Source of the DNA: Oscillospiraceae bacterium
GTDB taxonomy: Bacteria > Bacillota_A > Clostridia > Oscillospirales > Ruminococcaceae
Direction of reading: 5' to 3'
Assembly (NCBI GenBank): GCA_004558145.1
Contig: SFDQ01000002.1
Coordinates: 124,001-188,000 of the forward strand
DNA: 64,000 bases
Numbering within the stretch: position 1 is the stretch's first letter; each line of letters opens with the position of its first letter. A model generated the notes under the pieces. The model was not told the origin of the DNA. It ran no database searches and saw only the letters and a program-made list of their open reading frames with translations. Positions 31,018 through 39,271 of the stretch are shown in pieces. The translations under genes and the position numbers were made by a program.

Positions 31018-32025
31018 ATGAGTGAACAAGCAGAACGCAAAAAGCGTATTCTTTCCGGCATCCAGCCCACGGGCACCTTCACCCTGGGCAACTACATCGG
31101 CGCAGTGCGCAACTGGGGCAGCCTGCAGCAGGATTTCGAGTGCCTTTACATGGTGGCTGACCTGCACTCCCTGACCGTGCGCCAGGAGCCCGCGGCCCTG
31201 CGCCGCCAGACCCGCGAGGCCGCCGCCATGCTGCTGGCCGCCGGCATCGACCCCAAGGTGAGCCTGCTCTTTGTGCAGAGCCATGTGCCCGCCCACGTGC
31301 AGCTGAGCTGGATCCTCAGCTGCAACACCCAGTTCGGCGAGCTGTCCCGCATGACCCAGTTCAAGGACAAGAGCGCCAAGCACGCCGACAACGTGAACGC
31401 CGGCCTGTTCACCTACCCCGCCCTGATGGCCGCGGACATCCTTGTCTACAACGCGGATTTGGTGCCGGTGGGCGTGGACCAGAAGCAGCACCTGGAGCTG
31501 GCCCGCAACGTGGCCCAGCGGTTCAACAACCTTTACAGCCCCACCTTCACCCTGCCCGAGCCCTACATCGGCAAGACCGGCGCCAAGATCATGAGCCTGC
31601 AGGAGCCGGACAAGAAGATGAGCAAGAGCGACACCAACGCCAACAGCTTCATCCTGATGACCGACGACGCGGACACCATCCTGCGCAAGTTCAAGCGCGC
31701 CGTGACCGACAGCGACGGCGTGGTGCGCGCCGGCGACGACAAGCCCGGCGTGACCAACCTGATGAGCATCTACTCCTCCCTCACCGGCAAGACCTTTGCC
31801 GACATCGAGAAGGAGTTCGACGGCCAGGGCTACGGCGTGTTCAAGGAAGCCGTTGCCGGCAGCGTCATCGACGCCTTCCGCCCCATCCAAGCCGAATACG
31901 GCCGCATCCTGGCGGACAAGGAATATCTGGACGGCGTGCTGAAAGAGGGCGCCGCCACCGCCAGCCGCATCGCCGACCGCATGGTGGCCAAGGTCTACAA
32001 AAAGGTGGGCCTTGTGCAGCTGTAA
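31018..32025 (+). CDS. trpS: Tryptophanyl-tRNA synthetase
   Basis: A 335-residue class I synthetase that charges tRNA-Trp. SGIQPTGTFTLGNYIGA contains the HIGH-equivalent (TLGN), KKMSKSD is at about residue 201, and VPVGVDQKQHLELARNVAQRFN and LMAADILVYNADLVPVG are conserved. The length is normal. The gene is a single unit with its own promoter and terminator. Confidence 0.97.
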   Translation: MSEQAERKKRILSGIQPTGTFTLGNYIGAVRNWGSLQQDFECLYMVADLHSLTVRQEPAALRRQTREAAAMLLAAGIDPKVSLLFVQSHVPAHVQLSWILSCNTQFGELSRMTQFKDKSAKHADNVNAGLFTYPALMAADILVYNADLVPVGVDQKQHLELARNVAQRFNNLYSPTFTLPEPYIGKTGAKIMSLQEPDKKMSKSDTNANSFILMTDDADTILRKFKRAVTDSDGVVRAGDDKPGVTNLMSIYSSLTGKTFADIEKEFDGQGYGVFKEAVAGSVIDAFRPIQAEYGRILADKEYLDGVLKEGAATASRIADRMVAKVYKKVGLVQL

Positions 32026-32039
32026 ATCCCGTCCTTTCG

Positions 32040-32067
32040 CCGCGCTCCGCCCCGGAGCGCGGTTTTT
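32040..32067 (+). terminator. Terminator of trpS
   Basis: CCGCGCTCCG / CGGAGCGCGG with a CCC loop and five T residues. Confidence 0.9.
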
Positions 32068-32106
32068 GTTCACAAAAATTTCGCATTATTCCATTTTTAC
32101 CATATA

Positions 32107-32135
32107 TTGACATTTTGCTCCTTTTGCGGTATAAT
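32107..32135 (+). promoter_or_regulatory. Perfect-consensus promoter of the AbrB gene
   Basis: TTGACA (32107-32112), 17-bp spacer, TATAAT (32130-32135), in an AT-rich setting. It is expected to be strong. Confidence 0.8.
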
Positions 32136-32189
32136 TATGTCACAAAATTCCTAAAAGTATATTAAACCCGCTGTAAAAGGAGAAAAACC

Positions 32190-32432
32190 ATGAAATCCAC
32201 CGGTATCGTGCGCAAGATCGACGGCCTGGGCCGCGTGGTGCTGCCCATCGAGCTGCGCCGCCTGATGAACCTGGAGGACAACGCCTCTCTGGAGATCTTT
32301 GTGGACGGGGACGAGATCGTGCTGAAAAAGTACCAGCCCGCCTGCATCTTCTGCGGCGAGGCCAAGGGCGTGGTGGCCTTTGAGGGGCGCAACATCTGCC
32401 CCGCCTGCCGCAAGAAGATCGGCAGCCTGTAA
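32190..32432 (+). CDS. AbrB/SpoVT-type regulator with C-terminal zinc ribbon
   Basis: An 80-residue DNA-binding protein. The N-terminal swapped-hairpin domain has STGIVRKIDGLGRVVLPIELRR, the standard AbrB start, and LEDNASLEIFVDGDEIVLKKY. The last 30 residues carry CIFCG and CPAC pairs, a small zinc ribbon not found in Bacillus AbrB but present in clostridial relatives. It is probably a transition-state or global regulator. The promoter is perfect consensus and the ribosome site AAAAGGAG is strong, so the protein should be abundant. Confidence 0.9.
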   Translation: MKSTGIVRKIDGLGRVVLPIELRRLMNLEDNASLEIFVDGDEIVLKKYQPACIFCGEAKGVVAFEGRNICPACRKKIGSL

Positions 32433-32462
32433 AGCGGCCCGCCTTTCCCCCGAGAAAAGCAG

Positions 32463-32517
32463 AAAACAGCCCCCTGCCCGCGCGGCGCGATGCAGGCAGG
32501 GGGCTGTTTTTGTTTTG
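32463..32517. terminator. Bidirectional terminator
   Basis: A 15-bp stem AACAGCCCCCTGCC / GGCAGGGGGCTGTT with a 16-nt loop between the AbrB and XRE genes. Confidence 0.85.
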
Positions 32518-32531
32518 TGCTGTGGGGCTTT

Positions 32532-33218
32532 TCAGCGCACCCGGTCGATGCGGCTCTCGCTGTTCTTGATGAGGTTGAACAGGCTGGTGGCGTAGAGGGG
32601 ATACTCCTTGGAGAGGCTCTCGGTGGTCATGGCAAAGCAGGAGGTATCCTTGAGGGCCGGGCCGCTGCCCATGTTCTCGCCCTCCAGCGCCGCCTTCACG
32701 TTGGCGTGAGCGGCGCTCATGGCGGCGGCGGAATAGCCCTGCCAGCGGCCCCGGCTCACCCGGAACATGCTCTCGGCGTTCTTGGGCGCCGCGGAATAGA
32801 CCAGACGGAACATGTTGTAAACAGCCAGCATCAGATAGGCGCTCACCTCGCTCACCAGCCCCTTGTCCGGGCAGGCGGCCAGCTTGCTGAACAGGATGTT
32901 CAGGCTGTTGGAGATGAGCTTTTTGTTCAGCGTGGGCAGCACGCTGCCCTTGTAGACGCTGTCCTTCGCGGTCTCGGGGTTGGGGATCTCCTCCACCGTG
33001 AGGGTGAGGCCGCTGCGGTCGGCGCTGCGGCCCAGAAGATAATCGCAGGATACGTCGTAGTAATCGGCCACGCGCACCACAAAGTCCAGCCCGCACTCGC
33101 GGATGCCCTTCTCATAGTGAGACAGCAGCGCCTGAGAGACCCCCAGTTCCGCCGCGGCCTGTTTTTGGGTGATGCCCCGCTCCTTGCGAAGAAGGGTGAT
33201 GATGCGATTGAATTCCAT
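32532..33218 (-). CDS. XRE-family HTH regulator
   Basis: A 228-residue repressor-type protein. The first 65 residues are a Cro/cI helix-turn-helix: IITLLRKERGITQKQAAAELGVSQALLSHYEKGIRE. The remaining 160 residues are a helical domain with SNSLNILFSKLAAC and AYLMLAVYNMFRLVY, which may bind a ligand or mediate dimer formation; I do not recognise a known sensor domain. It is divergent from the histidine phosphatase gene. Targets unknown. Confidence 0.85.
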   Translation of the reverse strand: MEFNRIITLLRKERGITQKQAAAELGVSQALLSHYEKGIRECGLDFVVRVADYYDVSCDYLLGRSADRSGLTLTVEEIPNPETAKDSVYKGSVLPTLNKKLISNSLNILFSKLAACPDKGLVSEVSAYLMLAVYNMFRLVYSAAPKNAESMFRVSRGRWQGYSAAAMSAAHANVKAALEGENMGSGPALKDTSCFAMTTESLSKEYPLYATSLFNLIKNSESRIDRVR

Positions 33219-33343
33219 GATGTCCTGCTCCCTGTCTTTACTCCGGCCGCCCGCCGCGCCGCCGACCCGTCAAACGCCGCAAAGGGCATGACAGCGCGGT
33301 TTGCGGGCACTTTTCACCCGCCGGGGGCCATTACACATCGTAA

Positions 33344-33372
33344 ATTATAAATCAGCGAAAACGCGTTGTAAA
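33344..33372 (-). promoter_or_regulatory. Promoter of the XRE gene
   Basis: Minus strand TTTACA (33372-33367), 17-bp spacer, TATAAT (33349-33344). The 33219-33564 interval holds only the two divergent promoters and leaders; I see no small gene in it. Confidence 0.6.
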
Positions 33373-33422
33373 TACGAAATTCGCCAAATTCCCCCAGCCT
33401 TTTTCGTGTGATTTGTCCATGC

Positions 33423-33451
33423 TTGACTTTAAAAACTATATGTACGATAAT
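33423..33451 (+). promoter_or_regulatory. Promoter of the histidine phosphatase gene
   Basis: TTGACT (33423-33428), 17-bp spacer, GATAAT (33446-33451). The leader of about 105 nt is AT-rich at first. Confidence 0.55.
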
Positions 33452-33564
33452 GGTGCCGGGCTCTTTTCTAAATATAGTGTTCGCGCCCGCTGAAACATTC
33501 CTGTTTGTTACTATTTTGTAATATATTTCAACATCGAGAGCGCCTCTCTGCGGGCGCGGGAAGG

Positions 33565-34212
33565 ATGAAAAACACCGTGAAGACCTTTAAGCTGCATCTG
33601 ATCCGCCACGGGCTGACCCGGGGCAACCTGGAAGGGCTGTATGTGGGCGGCGGCACCGACCTGCCCCTGTGCGACGAGGGCCGCCAGGACCTGGAAGTTT
33701 TCAAAAGCCGTTTTGTCTACCCCGCGCCGGACACGGTGTTCACCTCGCCCCTGGCCCGGGCGGTGGAAACGGCGGACATCCTCTTCCCCGCCGCCACCCA
33801 CCGGCTGGTGGTGCCCCAGCTGCGGGAGGCAAACTTCGGCGTGTTCGAGGGGCGCAAAATGGAGGATCTGGTGAAGGACCCGGAGTTCGCCCGCTGGATG
33901 GACCCCACCTCCGGCTTTGTGCCCGAAGGGGCGGAGCCCACGATGGAGTTCCACGCCCGCTGCGCCGACACGCTGCATAAGCTGCTGGAATACATGATCC
34001 GCTCGGAGGTCACCGAGGCCGCCTGCGTGACCCACGGCGGCGTCATCATGAGCATGCTGGCCCAGAGCGCCCTGCCCCGCCGCCCGGCGGAACAGTGGAT
34101 GGCCGACCCGGGCTGCGGCTACACCGTGCAGACCGACGTGGCCATGTGGATGCGGGACAAGCTGGTGGAAGCGGTGGCCATCCAGCCCGCGGGCTATATG
34201 GACGAAGAGTGA
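33565..34212 (+). CDS. Histidine phosphatase (phosphoglycerate-mutase-like)
   Basis: A 215-residue protein from ATG 33565, behind GGGAAGG; an open extension from 33505 lacks a ribosome site. LHLIRHGLTRGN near residue 12 is the RHG motif with the phosphorylated His. VFTSPLARAVETA, LREANFGVFEG and the second catalytic His in VTHGGVIMSML complete the family set. Substrate unknown; members include alpha-ribazole phosphatase, PGM and broad phosphatases. No cobalamin gene is nearby. Confidence 0.88.
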   Translation: MKNTVKTFKLHLIRHGLTRGNLEGLYVGGGTDLPLCDEGRQDLEVFKSRFVYPAPDTVFTSPLARAVETADILFPAATHRLVVPQLREANFGVFEGRKMEDLVKDPEFARWMDPTSGFVPEGAEPTMEFHARCADTLHKLLEYMIRSEVTEAACVTHGGVIMSMLAQSALPRRPAEQWMADPGCGYTVQTDVAMWMRDKLVEAVAIQPAGYMDEE

Positions 34213-34214
34213 CA

Positions 34215-34260
34215 AAAACAGACCGGCAGAGGGCAAAGCCTTCTGCCGGTCCGCTGTTTT
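34215..34260. terminator. Bidirectional terminator
   Basis: AACAGACCGGCAGA / TTCTGCCGGTC(CG)CTGTT stem between the phosphatase and AEC genes, with T/A runs on both sides. Confidence 0.8.
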
Positions 34261-34270
34261 GTGTGAAGGG

Positions 34271-35191
34271 TCAGGCCACGCCCAGCATCGCCAGCGCCGC
34301 CAGCATGCCCACCACGCCGCAGAGGATGGTGATGGAGTTGATGCAGCTGGCAAGGCCTCCGTCGCCGCCGCACTTGGCAGTGAAGGCGGGCGAGATCACC
34401 GAGGCGGGGGCGAACACCATCACCGCCAGCACCTGCCGGATCTCCAACGGCAGCGGCGCGAAGTGGTAGACCGCCAGGGCCACCAGCAGCGCCGAGGCCA
34501 GCCGCAGGCCCACCACCTGGCCCACACGGCGCAGGTATTCGGGGCGCAGGTCCATGTCGAACATGGCGCCGATCATCAGCATGGCCACAAAGGGATTGGC
34601 CGCCGCGATGGGGCTGATGAACTCCACAAGGCCCCCGGGCAGCTGCACACCCGCCATCACCAGCACCAGCATGGTGACGTAGGTGACAAAGGGCACCGAA
34701 CTGCCCAGCTTTTTCAGAACGTCCACCGGGCGCAGGGGCTTGTCGCCCACATGGAGCACGCTGCTGGCCCAGGCATAGCTGCCGCCGGTGCAGATGATGG
34801 CGTTGCCCACATCGAACAGGCAGGCGGCCACCACCGCCTCGGGCCCCAGGTAGCTCTGCACAAAGGGCAGCGCGAAGGCCCCGATGTTGTAGCCGGGGCA
34901 GTTGATCATGAACAGCGCCCGGGTGCCGCTGTCGCTCCGGCGGCTCAAAAACTGGCCCAGCAGCATCATGACGCAGCACAGGGAAAAGCCCAGCACCGGC
35001 AGCATCAGAAGGCTGGTGCGCCACTCCATGGAGGCGAAATTTGTGATGACCGCCGCGGGCAGCGTGACGCACAGCACCACCTGGGTGAGCACCTTGTAGT
35101 CCTGTTTGCCAAACACGCCCACCCGCTTGAGGAAATAGCCCAATGCCAGGATGAACACATAAGACGCGGAATGCCGCAAAACTTCTGCCAA
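34271..35191 (-). CDS. AEC-family (auxin efflux carrier type) transporter
   Basis: A 306-residue polytopic protein with ten spans in two inverted halves. FILALGYFLKRVGVFGKQDYKVLTQVVLCVTLPAAVITNF is the family opening; NCPGYNIGAFALPFVQSYLG and the C-terminal VMVFAPASVISPAFTAKCGG are conserved. Bacterial AEC proteins carry malate, malonate or other organic acids. It is next to the GntR gene of the hydroxyacid cluster but transcribed away from it, so a link is only possible. Confidence 0.85.
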   Translation of the reverse strand: MAEVLRHSASYVFILALGYFLKRVGVFGKQDYKVLTQVVLCVTLPAAVITNFASMEWRTSLLMLPVLGFSLCCVMMLLGQFLSRRSDSGTRALFMINCPGYNIGAFALPFVQSYLGPEAVVAACLFDVGNAIICTGGSYAWASSVLHVGDKPLRPVDVLKKLGSSVPFVTYVTMLVLVMAGVQLPGGLVEFISPIAAANPFVAMLMIGAMFDMDLRPEYLRRVGQVVGLRLASALLVALAVYHFAPLPLEIRQVLAVMVFAPASVISPAFTAKCGGDGGLASCINSITILCGVVGMLAALAMLGVA

Positions 35192-35321
35192 CGTCTCTCA
35201 TTCCTTTCGTTCTGGAGGGCGCGCCGCAGGCCGCACCCTATGTAACCCTATCACAAACAGGGCAAAAAGACCAGCGCCGCCGTGAAAAAAATCTTTTTTT
35301 GGCAATGGTCACAAAAATATG

Positions 35322-35341
35322 CTACTATGGTATAATAGTAG
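35322..35341. promoter_or_regulatory. Palindrome over the gntR promoter (CTACTAT-N6-ATAGTAG)
   Basis: A perfect 7-bp inverted repeat that encloses the extended -10 TGGTATAAT (TATAAT at 35331-35336). It is a good autoregulatory operator candidate. Confidence 0.55.
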
Positions 35342-35374
35342 TCGAAATATTTCCGCACGCGGGAGATGTGCTGT

Positions 35375-36055
35375 ATGTTTGGGAAAGAAAATGCTGTGGT
35401 GAATATCCGCACGCAGGTCTACAATGCCATCAAGGAGAATATCTGCGGCGGGCGCTACGAGCCCGGCCAGCGCCTGAACGAGGTGGAGCTGGCACGCTCG
35501 CTGAACGTGAGCCGCAGCCCCGTGCGGGAGGCCCTGCGCCGCCTTGCGGCGGACGGGCTGGTGGAGGAAAAGCCCAACCGGGGCGTTTTCGTGCGCGAAT
35601 TCACCCCCCAGGACATCCAGGAGATCTTCGATGTGCGCGTGCTGCTGGAAAGCTACTGCATCCAGCGCTCGGTGCAGTTCATGACCACCGAGCACAAGCA
35701 GGAACTGATGCGCTGCCTGGACCAGATCACCTATTACCACGACCAGCAGGACATGAAAAAGCACATCGAAGCGGACTATCAGCTTCACTGGCTCATCATC
35801 CGCATCGGCGGCAACCGCCTTGTGGAGGACATGTACCAGCGGGTCTCGGCCCAGATCCAGCAGTTCCGCATCTACTCGCTGGAATCCAAGCGCCGCTTCC
35901 GCGAATCGCTGGTGGAGCACACCACCATCGTCCACTGCCTGCTCACCGGCAACGTGGAGGAGGCGGACCGGGTGAACCGCCGCCACCTGGAACTGGCACG
36001 GGACAAGATCAACGAGTACCTCATCAGCAAGCAGACCAACCAGCCGCTGGAATAA
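35375..36055 (+). CDS. GntR-family regulator, FCD (FadR) type
   Basis: A 226-residue regulator from ATG 35375, nine bases after GGGAG; ATG 35366 touches the ribosome site. The N-terminal winged helix is QVYNAIKENICGGRYEPGQRLNEVELARSLNVSRSPVREALRRLAADGLVEEKPNRGVFV. The C-terminal helical FCD domain has IFDVRVLLESYC, EADYQLHWLII and EHTTIVHCLL, with Asp and His residues in metal-ligand places (DYQLHW and EEH/H near residue 195). FCD regulators sense organic acids. It lies beside the dehydratase/racemase cluster, whose two promoters carry TTGTATACAA, an FCD-type operator; it is the likely controller. Confidence 0.88.
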   Translation: MFGKENAVVNIRTQVYNAIKENICGGRYEPGQRLNEVELARSLNVSRSPVREALRRLAADGLVEEKPNRGVFVREFTPQDIQEIFDVRVLLESYCIQRSVQFMTTEHKQELMRCLDQITYYHDQQDMKKHIEADYQLHWLIIRIGGNRLVEDMYQRVSAQIQQFRIYSLESKRRFRESLVEHTTIVHCLLTGNVEEADRVNRRHLELARDKINEYLISKQTNQPLE

Positions 36056-36075
36056 GGCCAAAATCACAGCAATGC

Positions 36076-36115
36076 GCCCGGCGCGCCGCCCGAAAGGCAG
36101 CGCGCCGGGCTTTTT
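36076..36115 (+). terminator. Terminator of the gntR gene
   Basis: GCCCGGCGCGC / GCGCGCCGGGC stem with a long loop followed by TTTTT. Confidence 0.85.
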
Positions 36116-36118
36116 CTG

Positions 36119-36174
36119 CAAAAATGGCCGGTCCCCCGCCCCAGGGTTCCGTAAGCCCTGGAACGGGGGACCGG
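36119..36174 (-). terminator. Terminator of the larA-gntP operon
   Basis: CCGGTCCCCCG / CGGGGGACCGG stem with inner CCAGGG / CCCTGG pairing, followed on the minus strand by TTTTT. Confidence 0.85.
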
Positions 36175-36261
36175 CGCGTATTACACATTCCCGTTTGCCG
36201 CTTTTTGGGGCCGCAGGCGGCGTGCACCGCCCGCGGCAAGCTGTTTCACGGTGAAAAGACC

Positions 36262-37686
36262 TTAGTGAATGAAGATGCTGGCGATGATCAGGATGATCGA
36301 GCCCACCACAGGCACCAGGATGGAGCCGATGGTCCAGGTCTTCAGGCTGGTCTTGATGTCCATGCCGCTGAAGTTGGTGACCACGTGGAAGTAGCTATCA
36401 TTCAGGAAGGAGGGGCACATGGCGGTCATGCAGATGGCAAGGCCGGCGATGTAGGGGTTGATGCCCAGGGTGGCGACCATCGGGGCCACGATGGCGGAAC
36501 CGGTGATCATAGCGGTGGTGCCGCTGCCCTGGGGGAAGCGCATGATGGTGCCGATGAGCAGGGGCACCAGAACGCCGGGGATGCCAACAGCCACGATGGC
36601 GTCAGCCATGATCTGGGCAGCGCCGGTAGCCTTGACGACAGCGCCCAGAGCGCCGCCGGCGGCGGTGATCATCACGATGGGGCCGGCGTCCTTCAGGGCG
36701 TCGTTCATCATGTTCACAACGGTCTTGTTGTCCAGGTCGCGGGCCAGGACGAAGGCGCCCAGGCACAGGGACACGAACAGAGCGATGACGGGGTTGCCCA
36801 GGAAGGTGATGACCTGACCGACCATGGTGGAGGCGATCGCGGTCTGGCCAACAACGGTGTTGGCAAGGATCAGCAGAACGGGCAGCAGCAGGATGGTGAA
36901 GCTGATGCCGGCGCCGGGCAGCTTCTCGGTGCTCAGCAGCTCTTCAAAGTCGGAGTTCTCCAGCTCTTTGCCGGCCTTGATCTTGGCGTCGATCTTGTCC
37001 AGGACCACCAGCTGAGCCTCGGTGTACTTGGAGCGGTCGATCTCGTAGGGGACCACGAAATCGGGATACTTGTTGCCGAACCAGCGGAACAGGTACACGG
37101 AGAAGATGAACACGGGGATGGACAGCAGCAGGCCGTAGATGATGAACATGCCAAGGTCAACGGCCAGGCCTTCCTGCTGGAAGGTGCTCACAACGGCCAG
37201 AGGGCCGGGGGTGGGAGGAACCAGGAAGTGGGTGATGTACAGGCCCATGCCCAGGATGCCGCCCAGGCCGACCATGGACTTCTTGGTCAGACGGCTGAAC
37301 TCTTTGGCCAGGCTGGACAGGATCACGAAGCCGGAGTCACAGAACACGGGGATGGACACCACGAAACCGGTGAGGCCCAGCACCACGTCGGCCCGCTTCA
37401 CGCCGACCAGTTTCAGAATGGTCAGCGCCATGCGTTTGGCCGCGCCGCTCTTTTCCAGGAAGATACCCATGATGCAGCCGAAGCCGATCACGATACCGAT
37501 GCTGGTCATGGTGGAGCCGAAGCCGGCGGTGACCATGCTGATGGACTCGCTGAAGGAAATGCCCTCAGACAGAATGGCGATCAGGATAGCAGAGATGATC
37601 AGCGAAGGGAACGCGTGCATGCGGGTGAAAATAATAAGACCCATCATCACGACAACGCCGATCAGCATTGCCAATACTGGATTCAT
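36262..37686 (-). CDS. GntP-family hydroxyacid/sugar-acid permease
   Basis: A 474-residue proton symporter of the GntP family, about 12-14 spans. ATG 37686 is used with AAGGAG eight bases upstream; GTG 37695 is an alternative. GFGSTMTSIGIVIGFGCIMGIFLEKSGAAKRMA, SIPVFCDSGFVIL and FPQGSGTTAMITGSAIVAP are family signatures. A charged cytoplasmic insert of about 50 residues lies in the middle. Members carry gluconate and related acids. It is the last gene of the larA-uxaA operon and presumably brings in the substrate. Confidence 0.9.
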   Translation of the reverse strand: MNPVLAMLIGVVVMMGLIIFTRMHAFPSLIISAILIAILSEGISFSESISMVTAGFGSTMTSIGIVIGFGCIMGIFLEKSGAAKRMALTILKLVGVKRADVVLGLTGFVVSIPVFCDSGFVILSSLAKEFSRLTKKSMVGLGGILGMGLYITHFLVPPTPGPLAVVSTFQQEGLAVDLGMFIIYGLLLSIPVFIFSVYLFRWFGNKYPDFVVPYEIDRSKYTEAQLVVLDKIDAKIKAGKELENSDFEELLSTEKLPGAGISFTILLLPVLLILANTVVGQTAIASTMVGQVITFLGNPVIALFVSLCLGAFVLARDLDNKTVVNMMNDALKDAGPIVMITAAGGALGAVVKATGAAQIMADAIVAVGIPGVLVPLLIGTIMRFPQGSGTTAMITGSAIVAPMVATLGINPYIAGLAICMTAMCPSFLNDSYFHVVTNFSGMDIKTSLKTWTIGSILVPVVGSIILIIASIFIH

Positions 37687-37778
37687 ACGATTCACTCCTT
37701 CTCAAAGTTGACGGGGTTCAGTCTGCGGAATGTGTAACATATCAGCTGGCGCGTCCTCGCGCCGGGAAACAGAAGAAC

Positions 37779-38942
37779 TCAGATGACCGGGCCCAGGCAG
37801 TGGATGTCGATGGAGCTGACATACTGGATGGCTTCGTTCTTGGTCATCTCGCCGGAGAGGGTGCGCAGGGCCTTGGCGAAGGCTTCCTCGCCCACCTGCT
37901 CGATGGTCTTGTCGCCGGTGATGATGAGGCCGGCGTTCAGGTCCATATCCTGCTCCATGCGGGGGTAGGTGATGGGGTTGCCGCAGATCTTGACCACAGG
38001 CATGCAGGGGAAGCCCTGAGGCGCGCCGCGGCCGGTGCTGAACATCATGAACTGGGCGCCGGTGGCAGCCATGCCGGTGAGGATCTCAGGCTCGCGGCCC
38101 GGGGTGTCCTTGATCCACAGGCCCTTCTGGTTGGTGACGTACTCGGGGTAGTCCAGCACGCCCTGGATGGGACGGGTGCCGGATTTCACGATGGCACCCA
38201 GGGTCTTTTCCTCGATGCTGGACAGGCCGCCGGCGATGTTGCCGGGGGTGGGCTGGCCTTTGCGCATGTCGCAGCCGATGGCCTTGGCACGGTTCTCCAT
38301 CTTCTCAACGATCTCGAAGATCTTGTCGCCCACTTCCTTGGAGACGGCGCGGCGGGCCAGCAGATGCTCGCCGCCGATGAACTCGGTGGTCTCGCCGAAG
38401 ATGACAGTGGCGCCCAGGTCCACCAGCTTGTCGGCCACATAGCCGATCACGCAGTTGGAAGCCATGCCGCTGGTGGTGTCGGACGCGCCGCACTTGATGG
38501 CCATGACGATGTTGGAAACATCCACCGGCTGACGCTGCAGGCCGGAGGCCTCGATGACCAGACGGCGGGCGATGTCGGTGCCGGCCTGGATGGCCTTGGA
38601 CACGCCGCCCAGCTCCTGGATGTGGATGATCTCCACATGCTTGCCGGTGGCGGCGATCTCCTTGACCATGCGCTCGTGGTCGGTGCCTTCGCAGCCCAGG
38701 CTGACCACCAGCACGCTGGCCAGGTTGGGGCTCTTGCCCAGGCTGATGAGGGTGTCGGTGACACGCTCCAGATCGGGCGGCATCTGGCAGCAGCCCTGAT
38801 GATGCAGGAAGGACACGGTGCCCATGACCTGACGGCAGATGGCCTGGGCCACGTCATTGGCGCAGGTCACGCTGGGGATAACACCCACATAGTTGCGCGC
38901 GCCCACCTTGCCGTCCGGACGCACATAACCCATAAATTCCAT
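37779..38942 (-). CDS. UxaA-type dehydratase, large (C-terminal) subunit
   Basis: A 387-residue protein equal to the C-terminal part of altronate dehydratase (UxaA) and to the large subunit of sulfolactate sulfo-lyase (SuyB). GYVRPDGKVGARNYVGVIPSV is the family start; HHQGCCQ, SLGCEGTD, IKCGASDTTSG and KICGNP carry conserved Cys, probably iron ligands. Family members eliminate water (altronate, galactarate) or sulfite (sulfolactate). It follows the small subunit gene after 5 bp, the split form of UxaA. The specific substrate cannot be read from sequence. Confidence 0.88.
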   Translation of the reverse strand: MEFMGYVRPDGKVGARNYVGVIPSVTCANDVAQAICRQVMGTVSFLHHQGCCQMPPDLERVTDTLISLGKSPNLASVLVVSLGCEGTDHERMVKEIAATGKHVEIIHIQELGGVSKAIQAGTDIARRLVIEASGLQRQPVDVSNIVMAIKCGASDTTSGMASNCVIGYVADKLVDLGATVIFGETTEFIGGEHLLARRAVSKEVGDKIFEIVEKMENRAKAIGCDMRKGQPTPGNIAGGLSSIEEKTLGAIVKSGTRPIQGVLDYPEYVTNQKGLWIKDTPGREPEILTGMAATGAQFMMFSTGRGAPQGFPCMPVVKICGNPITYPRMEQDMDLNAGLIITGDKTIEQVGEEAFAKALRTLSGEMTKNEAIQYVSSIDIHCLGPVI

Positions 38943-38947
38943 ATCGC

Positions 38948-39250
38948 TTACTCCTTCCAGTCGCCGCGGCCGCGCATGCTGTCCAGATTGTGGATGTGCA
39001 CGTATTCGCCTTTTTTGATCTCTTTGGTGGCGATGCCGATCTCCTCGCCGTACTTCATGATCAGCTCGCCCTTGTGGATGTCCCGCACGGCGATCTTGTG
39101 GCCGAAGGGCACGTCGCCGATGACGTGCACCTTTTCGCTGTCGCCCCGCTTGTCGCGGATCTCCACCTCGGTGCCGTCCACGATGCCGTCGGCGAAGATG
39201 GTGGCAACGTTGTCTTTGTCGCTGACTTTCAGCGCAAGTTTCAGATCCAT
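38948..39250 (-). CDS. UxaA-type dehydratase, small (SAF-domain) subunit
   Basis: A 100-residue SAF domain equal to the N-terminal part of UxaA or SuyA. DVPFGHKIAVRDIHKGELIMKYGEEIG and the ending KKGEYVHIHNLDSMRGR are strongly conserved, including the His of FGHK and VHIHN. It works as partner of the large subunit just downstream. It begins 21 bp after the larA-like gene. Confidence 0.88.
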   Translation of the reverse strand: MDLKLALKVSDKDNVATIFADGIVDGTEVEIRDKRGDSEKVHVIGDVPFGHKIAVRDIHKGELIMKYGEEIGIATKEIKKGEYVHIHNLDSMRGRGDWKE

Positions 39251-39271
39251 AGCTGTTCTCCTTTGCTCAAT

